Source of the DNA: Paroedura picta
Taxonomy: Eukaryota > Chordata > Lepidosauria > Squamata > Gekkonidae
NCBI RefSeq assembly: GCF_049243985.1
Contig: NC_135376.1
Location: forward strand, 44,373,001 to 44,437,000
Direction: 5' to 3'
DNA length: 64,000 nucleotides
This document shows positions 22,601 to 34,600 of the stretch, piece after piece (within the stretch, counting starts at the first letter, position 1; every line of letters begins with the position of its first letter). The translations under genes were made by a program, and so were the position numbers. The notes beneath the pieces are model-generated. The model was given only the letters and a program-made list of their open reading frames with translations. It did no database searches and had not been told where the DNA came from.

Positions 22601-25600
22601 TGTCGTAGTCAATCTTCAGCACAGTTCTTAAGTGGAGACCAAGAACCCTGGGCCTTTAGAGGTGGTCTAGCAGGAGAGTTCCAGGTATCAATATGACTTC
22701 ACAACTGAATGACATTTGTCTTTGTTTGAGAAATCTTTTATTGCACATCAGAGGGCTTGGAAGGCTTGGTCTGCCGAAGGCTTTCTGGTCGAAAACCCAA
22801 ATGGCCTGACAGCTTTGTTTTAAAATAATTTTCCTCCCATTTCTACAGTAATATCCCAAGGAGATGCTGCCATTCCCACGCGCCGGCGAAGCGCAGCGGC
22901 TTTAGTTGTACATTTCACATTGTTTCTTTGCAGGTCGCACAGCGTTTTTATCTGCGCCCGCAATTGCACAATGCGCGCCAGCTTATCTGCCAATGAGAAC
23001 TCCATGAGCAAAGAGACTGTCACAAAACAGCGTACTCCAGAATTCTCTCAAAGCAAAATCTGTAGATAAATTCTGGTAAATGCAATTGGCATATCTGTCC
23101 CAACTCGGTTTGTTTCATGCTAGAACTTGCTCATGAACTTTTCAGGGCTATACTTTCTTCCCCCTCACAGGTGCTGTCTGCGCGTAGCCAATTGAGTCAG
23201 CACGTTGCTCTTGGGTTAGTGTCTCCTCTGGCCAGTTAACCCTCTTCAGACCAAACCTTTCCTTCCGACATGGCTATGTTATGCTGAGAGCATAAATGAA
23301 ATTTGGTGGAATTATGTTAAAGCAGAAATGAGTTTAATGTAAACTCCATTAAGTGCTGTAACAGTTGCGCATTTAAGAAATTTCTACTCAGATAAAATGG
23401 TCCTTACATTTGTAAAGACTGCAGAGCCCTACTTCCCTCTGGGGTATCTGCAGTAGCAAAAGTTAACTTGGGAATCTGCAATGCACGCCCAAGAATGTAA
23501 CGAATCTGTCTTCTCAAACACTTACACTCATCCTTTGTTTTTACAGCGTTTGCTGCCTATTGAAGGAGCAAATGACCTCTTTTTTCAGCCGCCTCCTCTG
23601 ACTCCAACTTCCAAAGTATACACCATCAGACCATATTATTCTAAAGATGAGGTGAGCAGAACCATTGGCCATCTGCTGTTGAAAGGGACATAATGATGAT
23701 TGGCAGTTCCCTTTACTCTTATTCAAAACTCCTTATGTCCATAGAGACTTCTCCATACCCAGGAGATGGATGGGTCAAATCACTGCTGTACCAATGTTGA
23801 GTAGTTTGTTCCAGTCAGTGGAAATCACAGGAATACTAGAAGATAGCTCTGTCCTGATTGCCTTGTGTAGTTATAAAAAGATGATGATATTTCTAAAAAG
23901 AGTATATTTATTTATTTATTTATTTATTTATCATACTTATATACCGCCCTCCCCGGAGGCTCAGGGCGGTTTACATCATAACAGAGAACGATACATAAAA
24001 CAGTCTGTAACATGTATAACTGATAACTAATAATTGTAACCAAAATAACAGCACAATATAACGGTATAACAATATAGTACTACAAACAGGTCCAGGGCTT
24101 ATTGATGGGATTCTGAGGGGGGTGGTTTATTGATTGAATTCTGAGGGAGGGTGGGGGGGAGCAGGGGCCCTTGGTCGCTGTTGATTACATCTGGTCTCAG
24201 CCAAATGCCTGGTGGAGGAGCTCCTTTTTGCAGGCCCTGCGGAACTGTTTAAGCTCCGTCAGGGCCCTGATCTCTTCTGGGAGCTCGTTCCACCAGGTAG
24301 GGGCCAGAACAGAGAATGCTCTGGCCCTGGTCGAGACCAGACGGACTTCTTTAGGGCTAGGGATCCTCAGCTGGTTGGTGGTAGTAGAGCGCAGAGCTCT
24401 TTTGGGGGCATAGGCGGTGAGGCGGTCCCTATGCTTCCAACCCACTTAGCTGTCTTAATACACTCACTAGTTATAAAATATTTTTAATCTGTAGCTCCTT
24501 ACACTTGCCAATATTATGAGTTCTCATAGTCTTCTCTATAGTTAATGAAATGTTTTTTTTCTCAAGTTATATTTTTGAGGTCACCAATAAATTACCTTGC
24601 TGCAGGTTGTTCATTCGTTTAGTGGACCATTATTATACAGAGGGAGATCAGAATTAATGTCACAATAGGGGAACAACATGCAGTGCTGTTCTGTAGGCAC
24701 ATGGCATGCCAGCGCTCCATGAAGTTTCACTTTCCAGAGCAAAAGGTGATGTTTTTGCAGTGCTTTCAAACAGATATTGGGGCTAAGAATCATGTAGGAC
24801 ATTCTCCTCACAGCAGTGATTTTTTCCTGCTTTCCTGTTATTACTGCAGTCTGCTTTGTTCCTCAAAATGTGGTTCTTGCATTTCAGACCCCCCCCCCCC
24901 CAGCAATAACATTAAGAGGTGTCCACAAAAAATGCCCCCCAGTAGATTACCTCTGAATTACTAATTGGTTTTGGTTTTATATTGCTGAGTACATAGATTA
25001 ATAAGGAGTAACATGATCTAAATTTGAATCTGAAATATTCTGAAAATTTCAGGAGTGTGGATAGTTTCTGTCACATTTGTATCTCTTTCCTGCAAGGATG
25101 GCTTATTGTTACCTTTCCGACCTTCATGTCTTCCCAGTCAAACACAATATCCCCCACATTACATTGTCATTATGTACAATATCTAATGACCACATGGTAG
25201 CGATTATAGAATATACTCTAATGAATGAGCATGGTAGTCCTTTGTTGGTACAGTAATTTTATTTGTTTGTCCTAAGGCATCAGTTTACAAGATCTGCCGG
25301 GAAATGTACGATGATGGAACTGATGAACCTTTCCATAGTCAACCAGACCTAATTGGAGACAAGTATGTATACCCTTGACAGTGGCATGATCTGAGTCATT
25401 GCATTTGTGTTGTAGCAGCTATATAAGTTTTGTAGTCCAGAAATGCATAAACAAAATTCAGAGCAACTAGAAAAAGCGGGACTCTTAACAGAATACTTCA
25501 GTGGCTTGCAAGTGGCATAGGGTACAAATCGGTTGTGCTATCAGGCTGGTATTTCTCTTTAAACCCTGATCCTAACAAACACTTTAGTAACTTGTACAAG

Positions 25601-28600
25601 CTTCAGTATTTTGCAGATTTCATTCAGGTTTGCTTGTGACTCAATGTTCAAGTGGCAAAATAAAATGGACACCTGGTAAATATATAGCAGAATAAAATCA
25701 AACTTTGCTACCCTTTGTAAAAAGAACACAGGCATGTTTTTTAGTGTTATCTGATCTCTATAAGGTGAACAGTAGTCATTTTCTTTAGATCCTCTGGCCT
25801 GTGCAGAAAGAGAATCCAAAACCACTGATGGTCCTTTCTCAGCCAAGTCAAAGCATCACTATCAAGAAATGACACACTTTCTCACTTGCTGCTAGATCCA
25901 TAAATGTCCTTGGGAACAAAACAGCAAAAGTAACAACTGTTTTGTCTGTCACTAAGAGCCTCTTGTGGCGCAGAGTAGTAAGGCAGCAGACATGCAGTCT
26001 GAAGCTGTGCCCATGAGTCTGGGAGTTCAATCCCAGCAGCCGGCTCAAGGTTGACTCAGCCTTCCATCCTTCCAAGGTCAGTAAAATGAATACCCAGCTT
26101 GCTGGGGGGTAAACGGTAATGACTGGGGAAGGCACTGGCAAACCACCCCGTATTGAGTCTGCCATGAAAACGCTGGAGGGCATCACCCCAAGGGTCAGAC
26201 ATGACCCAGTGCTTGCACAGGGGGGGGGGGTACTTGAAGAAAAAGACAGCATGAAGAAAAATGAAGAAAAAGACAGCAAGCAAGTGTCTTTTTTGCATCT
26301 TAACATTGTCCTGTTTCAGACAAAGTTTTTCTCTATTGTGTTGGTAATAATCCCACTGTACGCCACTTTGGTTAGACCGCACCTGAAGGTACTGTGTCAG
26401 TTCTTGAAGCCTCACTTCAAAAAGGGTGTGGACAAAATTGAGAAAGTGCAGAAGAAAACTACGAGGATGATCTGGGCCCAGGGGACCAAGCCCTATGCAG
26501 AAATGCTGAGGGACTTGGGAATGTTCAGCCTGGAGAAGAGAAGGTTGAGGGGGGGACATGATTGCTCTCTTTAAGTATTTGAAAGGTTGTCACTTAGAGG
26601 AGTGCAGGGAGCACTTCCTGTTGGCAGCAGAGGATAGATTCCACAGTAGTGGGTTTAAACTGCATGTAGAATGGTCCCGGCTAGATATCAGTAAAAATTG
26701 TTGATAGAGTAGTTCAGCAGTGAGATCAGCTGCCTAAAGTCCTTGTGAGCTCCCCCTCGCTGGCAGTCTTCAAGTGGTGGCTAGGCAGATACTTTTCAGT
26801 GATGCTTTAGGCTGCTCCTGCATTGAGCAGGAGGTTGTACTAGATGGTCTGTATGGCACCATTCCAACTCTGGCATTCTATAACAGATTTTTAAAATTCA
26901 AATAAGCATAAAACAATATTAAGCCCACAAACCAACATTGGAAATACTGAATGATGTTAAGCTATTCTGAAAAATTAAGTTTATTCAGTTCTGGATTATA
27001 TTGCAGTTTACAGAAATTAAACCAGGACAACCAACCTGTCCCCCCCCTTCTTTATTGAATAATTCTGCAGAAATTCTGTGATTCTCAACAGATATTTAAT
27101 TTTTCATACTTTCTGTACAGGATTTTTAATACAGGAATCTTCAGATGAATGCTAAGCAGTCCCCATGTCTTTCACTCTGAATATGTTTCAACACTGAATT
27201 TATTCATTTATCCATTTATTATCTACAACCTTCAAGCAAATTAAGAGTTCAGAACAAAGTACAGAATAAAAAAATGTTCTTTTTCTGCACTGGTCTCCAC
27301 TAGCTATTTTAGTACCTTAAGACTCAGAAAAGGAAGAGGCACTAGAGATCATATTGCAAAATAAAATAAGAAAAAGACAGCAAGCAAGTTTGTTTATTGC
27401 ATTTTAATATTGTCCTGTTTCAGTTAGTTTTTCCTCTGTTGTATTGGTAATTTTCCATTGTGCATCCCATACTCTTGTAGCACATGCCATAATTGGCCAT
27501 GGAGGCCAGAGAATAAGCCATGTCATACTTACATGAAAGTAAAAGTACTGTCTACAAAATAATTCCTTCATAATCTGGAGGTTTCATTGTCACCATATAA
27601 TCTTTAAACCGCTCATGCGAAGCGGATTAAATAATCGGTTAAGGGCACCTAAGGAGGGCCCTGTCCGTGATGAGGAAGGGTTCCGATAGGCCCCTTCCTC
27701 ATCACTGACAATTCACGCCTGCTGATTGGGCCCTCCTATGGTCACTCCGGCGGGAAGGGATTGGCCCCGCCACTGCCGCTACCCGCCACTTCACAGGGCG
27801 CCCCCCCTCCGACCCTAATATCTAGCGCCCGCTGTCTTCAGCTTACAGCGGGCTCTATTCCTAGTAACTTAATATTTGTGCTACTTTATGCCACTTTCTA
27901 ATATTTGTATTTAAAGCAGTCCTGTGGCTTACTAACAATTCTCAGTTTTAAAATAGTAAAACAAACATGAGCTTATTTAGGCCATGAGTGAGCAGGGATT
28001 TTAAACACAGGATTGTTAGGACAAACTGCAACATACTGTTTTCTGGTCAACATTTAGAAGCACCAGCAATGAAAGTGAGCTGTTTCTTGCGTTCTGGGGT
28101 GTCTCACAAATGTGTTTTGTGCTGACATAGAAACACTTTTAACCCTTTCCAAGAAACCTTTGACTTCCCACATTTCTTCTTGCCAATTTCTTCTTAGGAC
28201 ACTGCATTTGTTCAGGGAACTGTAATCAGTATTCAGCTTAGCTGGGTGTTTTCCATCACTACTTTGGTTATCTATGGTATGTCTTATAATGTTCCTAATA
28301 ATGTAGTGCAGTGAGTGTAAGAGAGCTTTACATCTGAAGTGAAGATCTGTACTGCAGATGATGTTTAACTTCACTTTTCTGTGCAGTCCTGCCACCAGAG
28401 ACTTTCTTACAGCTACTTTGATATGCAACACTCCAATGGGGCCTCTCTCTTTCAGAGTGCATTAGAGGCTGTCAGGGCTCATTGGAGATTGTCTTCCCAC
28501 CTAATAGTTGCATGTTCTGTAGAGAGGAGGCCCCTCAGTTCTTCCTTCACCACCATGTTGTGAGAGCATGTTCTTTTCAGCAATGGTGGTTCATTTTCTC

Positions 28601-31600
28601 AAAGTTTTCTTTGACTCCTGGGAACTCTCCCCTCTTTGGGAAATGTTGCAAGGAAGCCTTGTGTTTAAAAAGTACCAAATGTGGTGCAGAAATGAGCCAT
28701 TTAGATGAACACTTTCTCTGCCTTTTCTACTTGGGAGAAGTCCATAGTACAGCACATGCTTCCTTAGCAGATATCCTTTTTCAAAGCCAGAGTCTGGTAT
28801 ACATTGGTAGATTGCAGAGATGGATAGTTCCATATCTTTGTTTCCAGTCATGAGTCAGAACCGTGGTTTCCAGTACCTTAGCTTCTCCATCGTTAGCACT
28901 AGTTAGTTTCTACCAATTGTATGGCAATCATTTCAGTTTACATCCATTACTTTTGGATTACAATATTCCCTTATGTAAGATTTGCTTCTTGGCAGGCTAC
29001 TCACAGAGATATCAGATTTCCATCACAGGTTTCTGTACTCTTCTGGATTTGTGCAGTAGCCATAAGAACTCTCACATAGATATCGTTCAACACATCCAGT
29101 TTGTCAGAGTACTTGATTTCCTTCAGAAACAGTTCTTTTCTAAACTGTTGGTATCCTAAACCCATAGGCAATGCACCTTTCCTTGTTACAGGTGTCACAT
29201 AAGATTATCAAAAGTGCAGAAGAGCTAAATGAGAAGTTGTTCAGCCTGCTATTGAGTGGGTAAGCTTAAATTCTCTGGTTTAGAGCGCTAGAATGTTCCT
29301 GGAGTTGGTTGTGTGTAGATCCTAGATGAGTGCCTTCATGAATAAGCATAAACTGCTTGTTTTAACTCTGCCTCATAGGTATTATTTCTTTATTATATTT
29401 ATATACCGCCTTCCCTTCTAGCTTAGGGTGGTTATATAGAACATGGGAGAATGTAAGAATAAGTACAGTATAGTTCAGTAATAATGTCAAAAAATAGTAA
29501 CAGTGGTTTCAATAACACCAATATCTAATGGTAGCAACATTAACATATTAATTATATAAGCCCAAAGGTTGGTCAGTTCAGGATTCTGTCCAGGGAGGGG
29601 GGTGTTCTGGGGCCCTGTAGATGTTATTTATTCAGTCAACCTCAACCAAATCCTTAGCGGAAGAACTCCCATTTTGCAGGCCTTGTAGAACTGTGCTAGC
29701 TCCAGCAGGGCCCTGATCTCTTCTGAGAACGCATTCCACCAGGCACAGTCCAGGACTGAGAAGGATCTGGTTCTGATTGAGGTCCTTCCTGGTTGACATG
29801 CTTCCTTGGGACCAGGGATCACCAGCCGGTTAGAGTTGGGAGCCATAGACAAGAGAGGTGGTCCCTCGGGTACTCTGGGCCCAGACTGCATAGGGCCTTA
29901 AAGGTGATTATCAAGACATTAAGTCTGAGTTAAGTTTTTGGGAGGAAAGCAGCAAGCTCATTGAGATATTTTATTTATATTTTGATTTATATCCTGCCTT
30001 TTTTGACTATATGTCGCCTCAAAGCAACTTACAATAAAACAACATACCCCATAAAATTCCATAAAAACTTAAAACCTACAACTCTACACAATAAGATTAT
30101 CAAAACCATAAATACACAGATGGCAGTAAAAAACAGCAGTTACCCTCTATTCCAGTCGGCGGTTGTGATCTTCCAATGCATCTACATCTACATAGACTCC
30201 ATCAGGCTCATATCTATCGTGCCAGATGTACTGCGTTCAACATTGGGCAAGACTCCGTGACTCTAGGCACTCCCCTGGTGTCAACCAAATGCCTGGTGGT
30301 AGAGCTCCGTCTTACAGACCCTGTGGAACTTTGACAGCTTTGTCAGGGCCCTTAGCTCTTCTGGGAAATCATTCTACTAGGTTGGGGCCAGGCCAAGCGA
30401 ATATCCTGGGGGACCGGGACCACCAGCAGATTCATACCTGCAGATCAAAGAGACCTGTGGGGGGCATAAGCAGATAAGCAGTCCCTCAGATAGTCAGGAC
30501 CCAAGCTGTGTATAACCCTAAAGGTCAGAACCAAAACCTTGAACTTGATCTGGAATCAAACCGGCAACTGGGGCAGTTGTTCCAGCACAGGCTGGATATG
30601 GGCCTTCCAAGATGTCCTAGTGACAGAAATTCCATAGCCAAGAATGGATAGATACACAGAGCTCCCAAATCCAGGTTCAGCATCATGTCAAGTCTGTGAT
30701 CGACCAGGAATCTTTGTATTTTTATAGGTAACATATGAGTAGGTATGCAGAATTTTCTTCGGGTTTTTAGAGAACCAGCTTGGTGTAGTGGTTGGGAGCG
30801 CAGACTTCTGATCTGGTGAGCCGGGTTTGATTCCCCCACTCCTCCACATGAGGCCAACTGGGTGACGTTGGGCTCACCACAGCACTGATAAAGCTGTTCT
30901 GACCGAGCAGTAATATCAGGGCTCTCTCAGCCTCACCTACCTCACAGGATGTCTGTTGTGGGGAGAGGAAAGGGGAGGCCATTGTAAACTCCTTTGAGAC
31001 TCCTGGAAAACATTCAAACCTACAACTCCATACAATAAGATTATCAAATCATAAATACACAGATGGCGGTAAAACCCAGCAGTTACCCTTTATTTCAGAA
31101 AAGTGGCATCTAAGAACCAACCTTCTTCTAATTTGCAGGGATAATTCATGCATTTCCCCTGAAATTACTACTGTAGCTCTATTGTAAGGTTTGACATAGG
31201 ACTGATGTCAGAGACCGTCTGTGTCTTTCTTCAGTGATGGCAATGATACAACTATAATTTCTTCATTCATACTCCAGAAACTGTTATCTTTCCTGATATT
31301 CCTTCAAACATTTCATTTCTGTGGATGTTCAGTTGCAGATATAGCACTATTATGGACTGATCTTTAGACTATATGTTAGCATTTGTTCTTTCCTTTTGCT
31401 CCCAATTAAAGCTTACCAATTCTCTTGATCAGAATCTTTTCCTTTCAGTTTGCAACTAAAGATCACTGCCTATGTCCTGGCAGTCTGGAATAATTAATAG
31501 GAAGACTGCCCTGCTAACTCTTGTTTGTCTCTTTTGTCAGAATATCTCTGCAAGAATAACCTCAAGTCCTTTCACTGTAAGCTTGGTAGTTCTCTGCAAT

Positions 31601-34600
31601 CACCTCCTGTTGTTTCCAGCATCTGTCTAAAGTTCTTAATTCTACTTTCCTCTAGCCTTCCTATTTCCTGCACTCTGTGTTCTTTGCCGCTTATTAGCTA
31701 TATGTAGCAGCTAAATCGCAGGCGTTTATGCTTGAAATTATACTAGTAATCTGTTCTTAAGAATATGTATCTTAAATATGCAGAGGTTGCAATTATCTGA
31801 CATCGCCCATGGTTTCTTCCTCCCTTACAACATTTTGGTGGCTTAAATGTTTTGTAGATATTTTCACTGGGTTTCCTTCAGTTATTTAATGTAATCTGTT
31901 TGCTTTTGATTTTGCTTTCTGTGGGTTTAACTGAATATTTCTTGTCTTCTTATTTCAGATTGGTAGGTGGTTTGCTGTCCCTCAGCCCGGATTACTGCTT
32001 TGTCCTGGAGGATGAAGGTGGCATATGTGGATATGCACTGGGAACTGTTGATGTAACTCCTTTCATTAAGAAATGCAAAATGGCCTGGATTCCTTTCATG
32101 CAGGAGAAATATAGCAAGCCAAGCGGTGACAAGGAACTATCAGAGGCAGAGGTTAGATACATATGCTTGAGTTGTTAAAGTATTGTGTGTCTGTATATCT
32201 AGGTTTTTCTCCTGACTAAAGGTATGGCAAGAACAATTTCAATAGTAAAACCTCAGGTACAACATTTATAGGATGCAGACCAAGAAGTCTGTAGAACTAG
32301 TTTTCCTCTGGAGATCTCAGTCCACCATGATCTGTGAATGTAGGGTTTGGGTTAAATGTGTTAAATAAATGTCCTCTTTATGAAATTGAGTATAATTGCA
32401 TGTTATTGTATTGGACAATTCACTTACATGTACTACAATCAAGGCTGATCCTTAACTGTATATTGTTATGGTTAGTCAATAAATTATAGAATTTGGCTTC
32501 CATATAGAATTCAGCACATTACAATCTCCCTCTCCCTAAAACTTTAATTTACACTGACTAACTCATTTGTGCTAATAGCTTCAAAATGTTGAAGGGTTTC
32601 TGCAAAATATCTAGGAATGATGTTCTCAGAAAGAAGAGGCTAGATGAAATCTCCTATTTCCTGGTCTATTCTTGGACCCCAAGCCCAACTCTCAGAGTGA
32701 TTAATCACAGATTGATTAAAATGTGGAATTCGCTGCCAGAGGCTGTAGTGAGGATCACAGGAATAAACAGCTTTAAAGGGGAGTAGATAGGCTTATCTTC
32801 CATAAATTTATCAGTGGCTACTAGCCATGGTGACTGAGGGGAGCCTCCACATTCAAAGGCACTAATCCACCGAATCCCAGAACCCAGAGCCAACATCGGG
32901 AATGCCTCAACCTTTGTACCTTGTTAGCTGTCCTGTGAAGACAGACTGCTGGACTTGATTGACCATTAATCTGATCCAGCAGAGCTCTTACATTCATCCT
33001 GTCAAGAGGCTCCTTCTCTGCCTGTGCGTCAGGGACAGGCACCATGTTTATTAGCTTTCTCTAGGCAAGGCTGCTAGTCTTGAAAATTTGTATTCTCCCC
33101 CACCCCCTCCCGCCTTGCTTGCAGTGCAAAATACTCTCTTTAAATACTGTTGCTTGGAGTCCCCTGTTCCCCAAGGAGCAGCACTGGGCTTCAGGAGCTG
33201 GGAGAAAAGAAGAAGTCACATTCTGTAGTAAAAAATCCTTCTTCCCAGGGAAACAATGCAGATAATGTCTCACTGAAAGGTGCTGTTTGCTGGGTCCTGG
33301 TCAGAACATGTGGACAAGGTATTGGCAGTAGAGCGGAAGGCAGCAGCACATCTCCAGCATGAAGTAGTTAAGAGTGGTGGCCTCTAATCTGGAGAACTGA
33401 GTTTGATTCCTTACTCTCCCACTTGAAGCCAGCTGGGTGACGAATCAATCACAGCTCTCTCAACATCACCAACCTAATAGTGTGTCTGTTGTGAGAAAGA
33501 AGGTGATTGCAAGTGCTTTGAGACTCCCATCAGGCAATGAAAATCAGAGTACAAAAAAACAGCTATTCTTCATCTTTGTGGTTTCTGTGCAGTTCCACAT
33601 GGGTGTTCATCTTTGCTGGCCTGCCATGGAGAAGAGCTAGCAAGCTTAAAACAAGTTTCAAGAAGCACCCAAGAGGGAGTACTCTTCTCACAGAGGGTGA
33701 CTTTCCAGTCCAAAGTCACATGATTTGGGAAGGATTTGCACTCTTTCTTCACTTCTCTCTTTGTTGCCACTGAAAGAGGACTTCAGCAAACTGAAGCAGG
33801 ATATTTACCTCAGATTCAGATTGAAAAATGAATGACTTTTAATTCTCATACTATTGGCCACTGTTGTGAGGACATGGCCTTGTTTAAATAAAGTCTGAAT
33901 AAAGGGGGTGAAAATGGCCCCATATGGAGAGCTCTGAGTCTGTCACCTCTGTTCTGACAGAAAACCTCATCGATACTTCAACCTTGCTGCCAAACCACCC
34001 CAGAAATCCAGGGAAGGAAGAGCAGTTCATCTGGAAACTCTCTGGGAAATGGCCTCAGCGCCTCAAATCCACAAGGAGAGAGGCCAAGTGACTGATTTTT
34101 GGGCCAGAAGCCACCTCGGTGAGCTCAGTGTCAGTCCCGGTGGTGCCTAATCAGAGGCGGAATCTGCCCCATCTAGGGCCACACCTAGCTCACTGGTTGA
34201 AGGAGAAGGAAGAAGTCGTTTATCATTCTCATTTAGAGGCAATTTGTCTCCTAGATGCCAGCAGGCATTATCTCCTTGATGTTGAGATCTGCTGGTGTCT
34301 GCTGACTCGATCAACGCTGGTAATCCAAGGAGTGCCCAGCACCAAGAGTCCTTGGTCATGTAAGTCAGGATTGCATGCAGTGCTAAATATCATCATTTGG
34401 TGTTGAAAGACACCATCAAAGTGTCACCAGGCGTTGGCATCATTGTGCCTCACTGCCAGGTGTCACCACAGGGCATGAGGAAATTCAAGGGCTAAATTTA
34501 GCATCCCAAAGCCAACTCCATTATTTTAGATGTACAACCAGCAATGGCTCGATCTGTTTGTCATTTCCCCCACCCCCCTTTTGAAATGGAGGGAAGAAAA

